Under the pieces are notes generated by a model. That model was not told where the DNA came from. It saw nothing but the letters and a program-made list of their open reading frames with translations, and did no database searches. Positions 8,497-18,315 of a stretch of DNA of 64,000 bases are shown here, one piece after another. Made by a program: the position numbers and the translations under genes. This DNA comes from Chryseobacterium capnotolerans (GTDB lineage: Bacteria; Bacteroidota; Bacteroidia; Flavobacteriales; Weeksellaceae), in the NCBI RefSeq assembly GCF_021278965.1, contig NZ_CP065589.1, positions 3,725,001-3,789,000 on the forward strand, in the 5' to 3' direction. Numbering within the stretch: position 1 is the stretch's first letter; each line of letters opens with the position of its first letter.

Positions 8497-9489
8497 ATGA
8501 AAGCGGTTATTTTAAATAAGAATTTTAAACTTGAAGACGGTTTTATTGAAAAACCTCAACCCAAAAATAATGAAGTATTAATTCATATCAAAGCCAGTGG
8601 TTTCAACCCGATCGATTACCAAATGTTGGAGAATGAACTGGAACGAAAATTAATCCGTTCACCCATTTTAGGGAGAGAATTATCAGGAATTGTTGTAGAA
8701 AAAGGAGCTGATGTCACTCAGTTTAACATCGGAGATGAAGTATTTTGTGGCAGCGGTTCTATGGGAAGCAATGGTACTTATGCCGAATATATTTCAGTTC
8801 CCGAAGCTATCGTTTCACTCAAACCTAAAAATATTTCCTTTGAACAGGCAGCTTCTATTCCATCAGCAGGATTGACTTCCTTGCAAATTTTTAAAAGACT
8901 GAAATTACAGCCGGAGCAAACTATTCTTATTACCGGTGCTGCCGGAGGAGTAGGTTCCTTTTTAATCAAAATTTTATTGGCTCATCATATAGACAACTTC
9001 ATTGCTACTGTTGGTAGTGAGGAAAATAAAAAAATGCTTCTCAATCTGGGGGTAAAAAATCATCAGATTGTTAATTACAAAGAAGACAATCTTGTAGAAA
9101 ATATATTAAAGGCTAACCAGCATCTGCCTTTTGATATTGGAATTGATCTGGTTGGAAATTATATGGCTGAAATCACAGCTGAGGTATTAAAAATCAATGG
9201 AACTTATGTAGATGTCACAGCTCTTGTCACCCAAAAAGCTCATGAACTTCTCTTCAACAAAGGAACTGTAATGATGAATATCTCTAACTATTCGTACAGC
9301 ATGGTTAAGCAGTATGATTACTACAAAAACAGTCTGGACGAAATTGCACAACTTATTGAAAATAGCATCATCATTCCATCACAATATAAAATAATAGGCA
9401 ATCTTTCTTTGGAAACTGTTCTGGAAGCACACTCTATCCTTAAAAACAATCAGACCCAAGGTCATAAACTTATCATGAAAAATTCATAA
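8497..9489 (+). CDS. Zinc-type alcohol dehydrogenase/quinone oxidoreductase (MDR family)
   Basis: 330 residues. The N-terminal GroES-like domain has GFNPIDYQ and GRELSGIVVEKG, and the Rossmann part has ITGAAGGVGSFLIKI. The zinc-ligand Cys/His of true alcohol dehydrogenases is not evident, which favours a zinc-free NADPH:quinone or enoyl reductase. It probably detoxifies electrophiles or quinones in the cytosol. It is divergent from an HxlR regulator and 3 bp upstream of a cupin gene, with which it likely forms an operon. Confidence 0.85.
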   Translation: MKAVILNKNFKLEDGFIEKPQPKNNEVLIHIKASGFNPIDYQMLENELERKLIRSPILGRELSGIVVEKGADVTQFNIGDEVFCGSGSMGSNGTYAEYISVPEAIVSLKPKNISFEQAASIPSAGLTSLQIFKRLKLQPEQTILITGAAGGVGSFLIKILLAHHIDNFIATVGSEENKKMLLNLGVKNHQIVNYKEDNLVENILKANQHLPFDIGIDLVGNYMAEITAEVLKINGTYVDVTALVTQKAHELLFNKGTVMMNISNYSYSMVKQYDYYKNSLDEIAQLIENSIIIPSQYKIIGNLSLETVLEAHSILKNNQTQGHKLIMKNS

Positions 9490-9492
9490 CTA

Positions 9493-9969
9493 ATGAACAA
9501 AATACCAAGACGCATCGTAACAGGAATTAAAGACGGAAAATCTATCATTATAGAAGATCAACAGGTTGAAAATGCAGTAGAACATTTCCCCGGGCTGATT
9601 ATTTCAGACGTATGGAACACTCAGACAATGCCTGCAAGCTTAGGCTTTGAAACCCCAATTCCAAACACTGGTTTTCCGCAAACCCCTAAAAACGGAACCT
9701 ATTTCCGATATGTGGTTGTTCCACCAGATAAAGATTTAGGATTTGAATTCAAAAAAGGAGAGCCTCATCCCATGATGCACCAGACTCCCACATTAGATTA
9801 TATTATTATTCTTTCCGGCGAGCTTCATTTGATCATGGAAGAAGGAGAAACACTTTTAAAACCTGGAGACATCGTAATCCAACGAGGCACCAACCACGCA
9901 TGGAGCAACAAGTCCGATGAGCCATGCATACAACTGGCTGTTTTAATAGACGCTGAGGTTATAAAGTAA
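9493..9969 (+). CDS. Cupin-domain protein
   Basis: 158 residues. The conserved cupin half-motifs are visible: HQTPTLDYIIILSGELHL (a metal-binding region with E) and PGDIVIQRGTNHAWSN (His at the second motif). Metal-dependent cupins of this size include small oxygenases and isomerases; I cannot assign a substrate. It starts 3 bp after the oxidoreductase stop and shares its promoter. Likely expressed with it under HxlR control (inferred). Confidence 0.85.
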   Translation: MNKIPRRIVTGIKDGKSIIIEDQQVENAVEHFPGLIISDVWNTQTMPASLGFETPIPNTGFPQTPKNGTYFRYVVVPPDKDLGFEFKKGEPHPMMHQTPTLDYIIILSGELHLIMEEGETLLKPGDIVIQRGTNHAWSNKSDEPCIQLAVLIDAEVIK

Positions 9970-10083
9970 AAATATTTCCCACGGATTTCACAAATTTCAC
10001 AGATGAAAAAATATCTGTATAATCTGTAAGAGCTTTAATTTTTATTGGAAATTTCACAAGCGATAAAATAATGTACAAAATCC

Positions 10084-10125
10084 ATGTTGCTATGTGGTTC
10101 AAAAAATTAAAACACATAGCAACAT
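10084..10125. terminator. Long hairpin between convergent genes, probable bidirectional terminator
   Basis: ATGTTGCTATGTG (10084-10096) and CACATAGCAACAT (10113-10125) pair perfectly around a 16-nt A/T loop, with T-rich tails on both strands. The preceding CACGGATTTCACAAATTTCACAG at 9980-10002 resembles common dispersed text in Bacteroidetes intergenic DNA. Confidence 0.55.
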
Positions 10126-10147
10126 AGATTTTTAAACGTTTCTTATC

Positions 10148-10609
10148 CTATAAGGCGGAAATCTCCAACAATTTTTGTTTCATTTTTTCAGGAGTCAGTA
10201 ATCCTTCCTGATAGTATACTAAATTCTGATTCTTATCCAGAAAAATCCACAACGGATATACAGGCTGTTCCTTATTTTTAGACAATGCCAAGGCTAATTC
10301 ATGAATACCCGAATTTCCATTGGATAAGTACTCAAACTCTTTTCCTTGGAAACTGATTTTTTCCCTGGTTTTTTCAGCCTCAAAATGAATCAGGTAAAAG
10401 TGATCGTTCATTATTTCCACCAGATCTTTATCTTTATTCAAACGATAAGATTCTATTTTACAAACTGAGCACCAATCTGTATAAAGATGGATTACAACGG
10501 GCTTAGGAGATTCTTTTTGCAGATGCTCCAGCTCAGAAAAAGTCCCTGTCTTCATCTGAGACAAATAAAGACAGGGCACAAACATTAAAAATAAAGCAAA
10601 AGGTCTCAT
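10148..10609 (-). CDS. Secreted thioredoxin-like protein
   Basis: 153 residues with a signal peptide (MRPFALFLMFVPCLYLSQ) and one thioredoxin fold. The active site is W-C-S-V-C at residues 46-50; a cis-Pro candidate is in Q-P-V-Y-P-L-W. It probably acts on disulfides in the periplasm. Its ATG overlaps the stop of the upstream TonB-receptor gene (ATGA), so the two are translationally coupled and likely functionally linked. The insertion between strands (K-T-R-E-K-I-S-F-Q-G-K-E-F) resembles DUF255/thioredoxin_7-like proteins. Confidence 0.85.
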   Translation of the reverse strand: MRPFALFLMFVPCLYLSQMKTGTFSELEHLQKESPKPVVIHLYTDWCSVCKIESYRLNKDKDLVEIMNDHFYLIHFEAEKTREKISFQGKEFEYLSNGNSGIHELALALSKNKEQPVYPLWIFLDKNQNLVYYQEGLLTPEKMKQKLLEISAL

Positions 10610-12675
10610 TTTAGTGTATATTTTACTCCCAGGAATCCTCTGATACGTTGCATTGGAGCATAGCCGTATGCTGTATCGAAAGTATAATGGTTTGGATTGC
10701 TGATGGGATCATCAGCATGTTTATCAAACGGGTCAAAAGGCCTCATCAGAGGATCTTTAGGAGTAAAGTTGAATAAATTTTTAATACCACAATAGACTTC
10801 AAATCCTGACTTAAAACTCTTTGAAACCTGAATATTAGCCAGCGAATAGAATGGAGAATACTCAGGACGGAAATCATTCGGTAAAACAGGAAGTCTCATT
10901 GGCCCATACAACTGTCCTGTAAAATCTATGGTCAGATTACTAGGAAATTTATAGGTCAGATTATAAGTTCCACTCCATTTTGGAGCGTGAAGCTGCTGCG
11001 TTTTTTCATTGGCATCATCGTATTTCTGATAGACATCAAGATACGTTACTCCCAAATTAACGCTTAATGGGAAGGCAAAACTGAAATCTACGTTCAAGGA
11101 AGCTCCTCTGGAAATTCCATATCCATGAAGGTTATCATATATAATTCTATTCGGATCAGAATCGAAATCACCAACAATTTTATTACTGAAATAGGTATAG
11201 AACGCAGATGCATCAAGGTTCACCATTCTTGTTCCTACAGGAATCTTCCAGATATAATTTAAATTTCCGTTCACAGATCTTTCAGGCTGCAAATCTGATT
11301 TCACTACCACTTCTCTGGAACCTGTCAATGCTGCATGATCCTCAGTAAAAAGATTAACTACTCTGAATCCTGTTCCGAAATTGAATCTTAGCGTATGATA
11401 CGGGTTCGGGGAAAACTTCCAAGCAAATCTCGGGGAATGTACAGAATGATGTACCTTATCATAATCATAACGATAGCCTAACAACAAGGTATTTTTATCA
11501 TTAATCTCCCATTGATCCTGAACAAACACTCCCCAAATCGGCGACTTCATCGGAGCATTCGTTACCCCATCTGATGCCAGTGTTCCTGGAGTATTGTCAT
11601 CATAAAAAGTTCTTTTAAAAGTTACCCCTGCGGTAATATCATGTTTTCCGAAACTTCTGTCCCAATAGGTTTGCACAAAGGCTACTTTTTGCAAAGCATT
11701 GAAGGGATTAGCACCATAAAATGAATTCTGGTCATGATAATTATAAGAAAACTGAGTCACAACATGTTCTTTCATCGGCCATTCATACAACCCGAAAACC
11801 TCAGCTCTGTTGGTATAAATACTTTCCCCATACACTTCATCACTTCCACGGAAAGATTTATTCCACTGCATTTCACCCCCAAAACGGTCTTCATATAAAT
11901 ATCTCATCGCAAAACTAGCCTGCCTGTTATCTTTTCTTTTAAAATTCCATTTGTTAAAAATAGAAATCCTATCCTGTAAAGTAGAGTCTGTAAAATTGTC
12001 TTTGTTCTGATCTATCCTTTCTTTAAAGCTGAAATAATTTAAACTCAATAATGAAGCAACATTCTTTCCAAGGTTAAACTTGGTAGAAAGGTCAAGGTTA
12101 TTCTCAGCCCAGGTACTCGTCATCATATCTACACTCAGTTTTGGAGCTGTCAAAGCATTTTTTGTAATAATATTAATAACCCCTCCCATTGCTTCAGAAC
12201 CATAAATAGAAGACGCCGGGCCTTTGACTACTTCTATCCTGTCTACCAAACTGTTGGGAATACCACTTAATCCATACACCGTGGAAAGTGAGCTTACAAT
12301 AGGCATTCCGTCTATCAGAATCATAGTATAGGGGCCTTCCAGACCGTTTATGTGAATATCTCCCGTATTACATACCGAGCAATTCAATTGTGGTTTTACC
12401 CCATTGACCATTGCGATGGCTTCAAAAATACTTGGAGTAGGATTTTTCTGAAAAAATTTCTGACTGTAGATTTCAACTGCCACAGGACTTTTTGACCTGC
12501 TCATCGGTTTTATGGTTCCGGTAACCACCACATCATCAATAGTACTTGTCTTAAACTCTTTTTTTGTAACCCTTGCGGAATCTGTTTTTATAGGTTGATT
12601 TAAACTTAAACTGTCTGTCTCCTGGGCAAAACAATACGAGGATAAAAAAGTAATAGAAAATAATATTCGCTTCAT
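10606..12675 (-). CDS. TonB-dependent outer-membrane receptor with CxxC in the plug
   Basis: 689 residues from the ATG at 12675, which begins a signal peptide (MKRILFSITFLSSYCFAQ); the ATG 30 bp upstream adds an unlikely leader. A TonB-box-like stretch (T-I-D-D-V-V-V-T-G-T, about 45-54) precedes the plug. The plug contains the unusual C-S-V-C (99-102), then G-D-I-H-I-N-G-L-E-G and V-V-K-G-P-A-S-S-I-Y-G-S. The C-terminus is a 22-strand-type barrel ending in F-L-G-V-K-Y-T-L-K. It imports a ligand across the outer membrane; the CxxC might bind a metal or be a substrate of the coupled thioredoxin. The ligand is unknown. Confidence 0.9.
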   Translation of the reverse strand: MKRILFSITFLSSYCFAQETDSLSLNQPIKTDSARVTKKEFKTSTIDDVVVTGTIKPMSRSKSPVAVEIYSQKFFQKNPTPSIFEAIAMVNGVKPQLNCSVCNTGDIHINGLEGPYTMILIDGMPIVSSLSTVYGLSGIPNSLVDRIEVVKGPASSIYGSEAMGGVINIITKNALTAPKLSVDMMTSTWAENNLDLSTKFNLGKNVASLLSLNYFSFKERIDQNKDNFTDSTLQDRISIFNKWNFKRKDNRQASFAMRYLYEDRFGGEMQWNKSFRGSDEVYGESIYTNRAEVFGLYEWPMKEHVVTQFSYNYHDQNSFYGANPFNALQKVAFVQTYWDRSFGKHDITAGVTFKRTFYDDNTPGTLASDGVTNAPMKSPIWGVFVQDQWEINDKNTLLLGYRYDYDKVHHSVHSPRFAWKFSPNPYHTLRFNFGTGFRVVNLFTEDHAALTGSREVVVKSDLQPERSVNGNLNYIWKIPVGTRMVNLDASAFYTYFSNKIVGDFDSDPNRIIYDNLHGYGISRGASLNVDFSFAFPLSVNLGVTYLDVYQKYDDANEKTQQLHAPKWSGTYNLTYKFPSNLTIDFTGQLYGPMRLPVLPNDFRPEYSPFYSLANIQVSKSFKSGFEVYCGIKNLFNFTPKDPLMRPFDPFDKHADDPISNPNHYTFDTAYGYAPMQRIRGFLGVKYTLK

Positions 12676-12743
12676 GAAATTAAAATTGTTAGGCAAATCT
12701 AACAATTATTTTTGAAATACAAAACTTGTCTGTAAATATTTGA

Positions 12744-12775
12744 TTGAGCCAATTCATGAAAAATGATTAAATTTG
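12744..12775 (+). promoter_or_regulatory. Flavobacterial promoter of hmgA
   Basis: TTG at 12744-12746 and TAAATTTG at 12768-12775 are separated by 21 bp, matching the TTG-N17-23-TAnnTTTG pattern. The hmgA ATG follows 22 bp later. Confidence 0.55.
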
Positions 12776-12797
12776 AGAAACTACATATGAAAGTAAA

Positions 12798-13949
12798 ATG
12801 AGATATCATCTATCGGGAAACATCCCACAAAAAAGGCATACAGTCTTTAAATCTCCGGAAGATAAATTTTACTATGAACAGCTTTTCGGAACCGAAGGCT
12901 TTCATGGGATCTCTTCTCTATTGTACCATATTCACCGCCCAACACAGATCAAATCAATCGGGGAGCCGAAAGATGTAACTCCGAAAATTGCGGTGGATAA
13001 AAATATTACGCCAAGAATGTTCAAAGGAATGAATGTAACTCCTGAGGATGATTTCATGGACAGCCGTAAGATCCTTTTGATGAATAACGACCTGAAAATG
13101 GGACTGGCCAAGCCAAGAAAATCAATGGATTATTTCTACAAAAATGCAGAATGTGACGAACTTTTATTCGTACATGAAGGAACCGGGGTTTTGAAAACAT
13201 TTGTGGGCGATCTTGAATTTGTAACCGGCGATTATCTTATTATTCCGAGAGGAACTATTTATCAGGTGGAATTACAATCTGAAAATACAGTATTCTTCGT
13301 ACTGGAAAGCCACTCTCCTATTTACACTCCGAAAAGATACAGAAATGAATTCGGGCAGTTATTGGAACATTCTCCGTTCTGCGAAAGAGACATTATTGCT
13401 CCAGTTTTCAAAGAACCTAAGGATGAAAAAGGAGAATTCTTAATTAAAGTAAAGAAAGAAAACCAGATCACAGACTTCATCTATGCAACACATCCGTTTG
13501 ATGTAGTAGGCTGGGACGGATATTTTTATCCTTATAAATTTAATATCAAAAACTTTGAACCTATTACAGGAAGAATTCACCAACCGCCACCGGTTCACCA
13601 GAATTTTGAAGCCCATAACTTTGTAGTATGCTCATTCTGTGCAAGAATGTATGACTACCATCCACAGGCAATTCCAGCTCCTTATAATCATTCCAATATT
13701 GATTCTGATGAGGTCTTGTTCTATACAGAAGGTGATTTTATGAGCCGTAACCATATCGACTTAATGGACTTCACCCTTCATCCGGGAGGAATCGTTCATG
13801 GTCCTCATCCAGGAGCAATGGAAAGAAGTATCGGTAAAAAATTCACTGAAGAATATGCGGTAATGGTAGACCCTTTCCGTCCTTTAAAAATTACGGAAGA
13901 AGCTTTAAAAGTGGAAGATCCATCTTATAAAACTTCATGGTTAGAATAA
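12798..13949 (+). CDS. hmgA: Homogentisate 1,2-dioxygenase
   Basis: 383 residues, the short form common in Bacteroidetes. It opens homogentisate to maleylacetoacetate with O2 and Fe(II). Recognisable segments are Y-H-L-S-G-N-I-P-Q-K-R-H at the N-terminus, the middle V-H-E-G-T-G-V-L and I-P-R-G-T-I-Y cupin strands, and the metal-site region with Y-N-H-S-N-I-D-S-D-E and H-P-G-G-I-V-H-G-P-H-P-G. It stands upstream of two CoA-transferase genes and about 4.4 kb from hppD and 6 kb from fahA, the other steps of tyrosine breakdown. It has its own promoter and terminator, so the pathway is clustered but not one operon. Confidence 0.92.
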   Translation: MRYHLSGNIPQKRHTVFKSPEDKFYYEQLFGTEGFHGISSLLYHIHRPTQIKSIGEPKDVTPKIAVDKNITPRMFKGMNVTPEDDFMDSRKILLMNNDLKMGLAKPRKSMDYFYKNAECDELLFVHEGTGVLKTFVGDLEFVTGDYLIIPRGTIYQVELQSENTVFFVLESHSPIYTPKRYRNEFGQLLEHSPFCERDIIAPVFKEPKDEKGEFLIKVKKENQITDFIYATHPFDVVGWDGYFYPYKFNIKNFEPITGRIHQPPPVHQNFEAHNFVVCSFCARMYDYHPQAIPAPYNHSNIDSDEVLFYTEGDFMSRNHIDLMDFTLHPGGIVHGPHPGAMERSIGKKFTEEYAVMVDPFRPLKITEEALKVEDPSYKTSWLE

Positions 13950-14001
13950 AACAGAAAAAGGCCTTTCCTGTTATTGAGGAAAACTATTACTGAATACATA
14001 C

Positions 14002-14038
14002 AAAAGCTGCTTTAAATCCTTTATTTAAAGCAGCTTTT
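14002..14038 (+). terminator. Terminator of hmgA
   Basis: AAAAGCTGCTTTAAA (14002-14016) pairs perfectly with TTTAAAGCAGCTTTT (14024-14038) around a 7-nt loop and runs into T residues. Confidence 0.85.
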
Positions 14039-14133
14039 TTCGTAAATTTGTAAGGTATGGTTCACATATACGGCCATCATTATTTTTCATATCGCATCCT
14101 AAGTAATGGTGGTTTAATAAAAATCAATATTAC

Positions 14134-15645
14134 ATGTTAGAAAGAATCAGATTAGAAAGTCTACACGAAAAGGTAACTACAGCTGAAAACGCTGTAAAAA
14201 TGATTAAAGACGGGATGACCATCGGGTCAAGCGGCTTTACAAAAGCAGGTGACAGCAAAGCCATTTTGCCGGCACTCGCAGAAAGAGGAAAAACAGAAGA
14301 CCTTAAAGTCACTTTAATGACCGGCGCTTCATTAGGTCATGGTACCGATGGTAAACTGGCTGAAGCGAATGTTTTAAAGAAAAGAATGCCCTTCCAGGTA
14401 GATCCTACTTTGAGAAACAAAATCAATAAAGGTGAAATTCTTTTCATCGACCAGCATTTAAGTGAAAGTGCTGAATTGCTTCACACCAAAAATCTCCAAA
14501 GCATTGACGTAGCTGTTATAGAAGCTGCTTATATTGAAAGAGACGGAAGTATTGTTCCTACCACTTCAGTAGGAAATTCAGTGACGTTTGCTGCTCTGGC
14601 TAAAAAAGTGATCATCGAAATCAATACAGAAGTCCCGGAAGAAGTGTACGGAATCCACGATATTTACCAGGCTGAAGATTATCCATACAGAAATGTTATT
14701 CCAATCGTTGCACCATGGAATAAAATTGGGAGAAAAAGTATTCCTGTAGATCCTAATAAAATTGAAGCCATTGTTTTTACTAACCTGAAAGACAGCCCTG
14801 CTGATATTGCAGAACCGGATGAGAAAACAACAGCCATCGCCAAACACCTTCTCGCCTTCTTTGAAAATGAAGTTCAGTTAGGACGTCTTACAGACAGATT
14901 ATTACCACTTCAGGCAGGAATCGGAAAAGTAGCGAATGCTGTACTTACAGGATTTAAAGACAGTAATTTCTATGACTTAACGATGTTTTCAGAGGTTCTT
15001 CAGGACAGCACCTTTGATCTTATAGACTCTGGTAAATTAAGCTTTGCCTCTGCATCTTCTATTACCGTTTCAAAAGACTGCTATGAAAGAGTATTAGGAA
15101 ATCTTTCAAAATATAAAGACAAATTTGTTCTAAGACCTCAGAATATATCCAATACACCAGGATTGATCAGAAGACTGGGAGTAATTGCCATCAATACAGC
15201 CATTGAATTTGATATTTATGGAAATGTAAACTCTACTCATATCGGCGGAACAAAAATCATGAACGGAATTGGTGGTTCCGGAGACTTTGCCAGAAATGCT
15301 TATTTAAGTATTTTTGTAACTCAGGCCGCTTCAAAAGGAAATAATATTTCCCATGTGCTTCCAATGGTTTCTCACACAGACCATACCGAACATGATGTTG
15401 ACATTTTGGTTACCGATGTTGGATTAGCTGACTTAAGAGGATTAGCCCCAAGAGAAAGAGCTCAGAAAATTATTGATAACTGTGTTCATCCTGATTACAG
15501 AGAAGAGCTGCAATCTTATTTTGACAGAGCCTGTGAACGTGGAGGGCATACCCCTCACCTGCTGGAAGAAGCTTTCAGCTGGCATTTACGTTTCTCTGAA
15601 ACCGGAAGCATGAAGCAGCAGATAGCAGCTGAAGTTTCCAATTAA
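14134..15645 (+). CDS. Acetyl-CoA hydrolase/succinyl-CoA:acetate CoA-transferase family protein
   Basis: 503 residues, the usual length of the Cat1/AarC-type class I CoA-transferases. Seen are G-S-S-G-F-T-K-A-G-D-S-K near the N-terminus, the glycine-rich G-I-G-K-V-A-N-A-V-L, and the acid-site context F-S-E-V-L-Q-D-S-T, whose Glu is expected to form the CoA thioester. The C-terminal domain has G-L-A-D-L-R-G-L-A-P-R-E-R-A. It moves CoA between acetate and succinyl-CoA or related acids in the cytosol. A role in handling acetoacetate or acetate from tyrosine breakdown is inferred from its place next to hmgA. Confidence 0.9.
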   Translation: MLERIRLESLHEKVTTAENAVKMIKDGMTIGSSGFTKAGDSKAILPALAERGKTEDLKVTLMTGASLGHGTDGKLAEANVLKKRMPFQVDPTLRNKINKGEILFIDQHLSESAELLHTKNLQSIDVAVIEAAYIERDGSIVPTTSVGNSVTFAALAKKVIIEINTEVPEEVYGIHDIYQAEDYPYRNVIPIVAPWNKIGRKSIPVDPNKIEAIVFTNLKDSPADIAEPDEKTTAIAKHLLAFFENEVQLGRLTDRLLPLQAGIGKVANAVLTGFKDSNFYDLTMFSEVLQDSTFDLIDSGKLSFASASSITVSKDCYERVLGNLSKYKDKFVLRPQNISNTPGLIRRLGVIAINTAIEFDIYGNVNSTHIGGTKIMNGIGGSGDFARNAYLSIFVTQAASKGNNISHVLPMVSHTDHTEHDVDILVTDVGLADLRGLAPRERAQKIIDNCVHPDYREELQSYFDRACERGGHTPHLLEEAFSWHLRFSETGSMKQQIAAEVSN

Positions 15646-15674
15646 GAATTTTACAATCCAATTAAACCTTATAG

Positions 15675-15703
15675 AAGGATCAGATGTTATGCATTTGGTC
15701 CTT
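15675..15703 (+). terminator. Terminator after the first CoA-transferase
   Basis: AAGGATCAGATG and CATTTGGTCCTT pair with two G-U pairs around a short loop, followed by a long T-rich run. Confidence 0.65.
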
Positions 15704-15864
15704 TATTTTTTTTATTACATTTAGATGATTCATTAATATGATAAAAGTCTTTTAATCTCCTTTACAATATTTTAAATAAATAGAGATATAAAGATTATCT
15801 TTGAGAGAGGTTAGGCATTTATGAATAAGAATTAGTCAGGAATTTTATAATAAAAAGATAAAAT

Positions 15865-17138
15865 ATGAATAATTATATCAGCGCAGAAGAAGCTATATAT
15901 ACGATAAAAAGCGGTAACCGTGTTTTTTTTCACGGCAGCGCATGCACTCCGAATTATCTGATTGACGAACTGGCAAGACAGGCACACAGATTAGATAATG
16001 TAGAAATGGTTTCTATTACCCAGCAGGGAAACATAGAAATTGCAAAACCGGAGTATAAAGACAAATTTTTTATCAATTCCTTATTCGTATCTACACCGGT
16101 TCGTGAAGCTGTAAACTCAGATAGAGGGGACTTTGTTCCTGTATTTTTAAGTGAAATTCCAATCTTATTCAGAAAAAACATCCTACCGCTGGATGTTGCA
16201 CTGATCACTGTTTCTCCACCTGACAAACATGGATTCTGTACATTGGGAACCTCAGTAGACATTGCAAGAGCAGCCGTAGATACAGCGAAAACTATTGTGG
16301 CAATGGTAAACCCAAGAATGCCAAGAACTCATGGAGACGGAATGATCCATATCAGCAGAATCCATAAACTGGTTTGGCATGAGGTAGAGCTTCATACTGT
16401 AGATTACAGTTCTAAAGTAGGCCCTGAAGAAATGCTGGTAGGGAAAAATGTAGCGGAACTTATCGAAGACCGTTCTACCCTGCAAATGGGGATCGGAACC
16501 ATTCCTGATGCTGTTTTACAATGTCTGCATAACCATAAAGACCTTGGAATTCATACAGAAATGCTGAGTGATGGGGTCATAGACCTGATTCAGGATGATG
16601 TTATTAATAACAAATACAAAGGCTATAACGATAATAAAACCATTACAAGCTTCTGCTTCGGAACCAGAAAACTATATGATTATGTGGACGATAATACCGT
16701 TTTTGCTTTCAGAGATGTAAGTGAGGTGAACTTCCCCATCAATATCATGAAGAACAAAAAACTGGTAGCCATCAACTCTGCGATTGAAATTGATCTTACA
16801 GGACAAGTCTGTGCCGACTCTATCGGAACTTTACAATATAGCGGCATCGGCGGACAAATGGACTTTATGCGTGGAGCAGCATTAAGTGAAGATGGAAAAC
16901 CCATTATTGCGATCACTGCAAGAACGAAAAAGGAGTGTCAAGGATTGTTCCTTTTCTGAAGCAAGGAGCAGGTGTAGTGACTACAAGAGGTCATATTCAT
17001 TATGTGGTTACAGAATATGGTACGGCTTACCTATATGGTAAAAACCTTCGTCAGAGAGCACAGGAGCTCATTAGCATTGCCCATCCCGATGACAGAGAGA
17101 TGCTTGAAAGAGCTGCTTTTGAAAGGTTTAAGCACTGA
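15865..17138 (+). pseudogene. Acetyl-CoA hydrolase/4-hydroxybutyrate CoA-transferase family, frame broken by one base
   Basis: A 424-residue CoA-transferase of the 4-hydroxybutyrate type in two frames. Part one (from 15865) has G-N-R-V-F-F-H-G-S-A-C-T-P, M-G-I-G-T-I-P-D-A-V-L and H-T-E-M-L-S-D-G with the expected catalytic Glu. Part two has I-V-P-F-L-K-Q-G-A-G-V-V-T-T-R-G and the Y-G-T-A-Y-L end. The break is in the A5 run at 16927-16931; six A would give T-K-K-G-V-S-R-I-V-P-F without interruption. A sequencing error is the simplest reading. Together with the preceding gene it gives two CoA-transferase classes side by side. Confidence 0.85.
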
Positions 17139-17276
17139 TTATCAAATAATAACATATTTTAACTTTAATTTTTATTTAGAATTTAAAAATATATCTTTAA
17201 CTTATACCAGCAAATCATAAAAATGCCTTAATATTCTGGCAGTATTTTTGATAAAATTCTTTTTAAAACGAGGAAA

Positions 17277-18070
17277 TTGAAGACTATATATAATTCTATA
17301 CGAGAAGAAGTTGTAAAGCATTCGAAGGTAAGGAATTCTGTTTTGGGGAATGTGAGTGAATGGAAGAGAAGCCATTATATTATTCTTTCCGAAATCATTA
17401 AAGATGAACTTTCTGAAGCTGAAGAACTTAAAGGGGGTAAAAAGTTTGAGATCGGGAATACGATTTCCCATGTTACCCTACAGCGTTTTTTTGAAAACGA
17501 TTATCAGGATAAAACCCACAGCGATTTAAGATTCTTAAAAACCCTGGATAAAATATGCATTTTCCTGGGCTACAAAGACCTTAATGACTATATCCTTTCT
17601 GTAAGACATAAAAAGAAAGAATCTGATGGAACTGATGAACTGTCATTCATGACCAGGTTGGTATATGACTATTGTGCCAAGGCTTTTGAGTTCTGCAAAG
17701 AGTTTCCCAATCATAATACTGAACTTTTCAAGGATCTGGTATTTGATGATTCACCGTTTCTGGAAAGAATTTCACAGTTCAGCAAAGAGCTTTGTGAAAA
17801 AGACTTTCAACTGGTCACCAAGAATAACCGTTCCAACTATGAAGTTTTTGACATTCATGTAGTAACGGATGAACCCGAAAAAAAATACTGGAGACCCAGG
17901 AATTCTGGAATTTATTATTTAAAGTAGGAGAAACCGGTGAGGAACATTTTGTTAACCAGCTCAGTACCCAAATTTATTTCTTCAAAAAAATAGATGATAC
18001 CTGGAAGATCTGGGACAATTATAATCCTGATGCCGGAATGCTCAACAGAAAGATAGAAACCACTGTATAA
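17277..18070 (+). pseudogene. Unrecognised cytosolic protein (about 264 residues), frame broken by one base
   Basis: I do not recognise a characterised family. The frame opens with TTG at 17277 (no in-frame ATG before residue 120) and reads soluble, charged sequence with G-N-T-I-S-H-V-T-L-Q-R-F-F and L-R-F-L-K-T-L-D-K-I-C-I-F-L-G-Y near residues 60-100, suggesting a DNA-binding-like N-terminal part that I cannot prove. In the given frame it stops at 17927. One more A in the A8 run at 17878-17885 gives E-K-K-I-L-E-T-Q-E-F-W-N-L-L-F and continues to a stop at 18068-18070 (ending I-W-D-N-Y-N-P-D-A-G-M-L). That tail resembles an NTF2-like ending. Confidence 0.6.
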
Positions 18071-18083
18071 CAATTAAAAATAA

Positions 18084-18112
18084 GAAAGCCGCAGAGATTA
18101 TCTGCGGCTTTC
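18084..18112 (+). terminator. Strong GC-rich terminator
   Basis: GAAAGCCGCAGA (18084-18095) pairs perfectly with TCTGCGGCTTTC (18101-18112) around GATTA. It directly follows the corrected stop at 18070, supporting that longer frame. Confidence 0.75.
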
Positions 18113-18197
18113 ATGTTCGAAATATTTTTTTCTCACTTGTTTTTTGTATTACAAATGTAGGCAGGTTATTTTAAACTTACGAAACTTAAATATACTT

Positions 18198-18209
18198 AAG
18201 TGAACACTT
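18198..18209. promoter_or_regulatory. Palindrome upstream of hppD, candidate operator
   Basis: AAGTG-AA-CACTT is a perfect dyad about 107 bp before the hppD start. No regulator gene is adjacent, so function is a guess. Confidence 0.25.
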
Positions 18210-18315
18210 CTTGAACTTTATGTTAAATATCTTCAATGAATCGGCCGTAATATTTTCGCTATATCCAAGAATTTTGTAATTTGCATACCAATAAAATAAA
18301 AGTAAAAGAGAAAAT

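Noticed and set aside
10084..10125. Long inverted repeat as an insertion-sequence end
   Set aside because: It has only 16 nt between the arms, no transposase, and sits between convergent genes, so a terminator is simpler.
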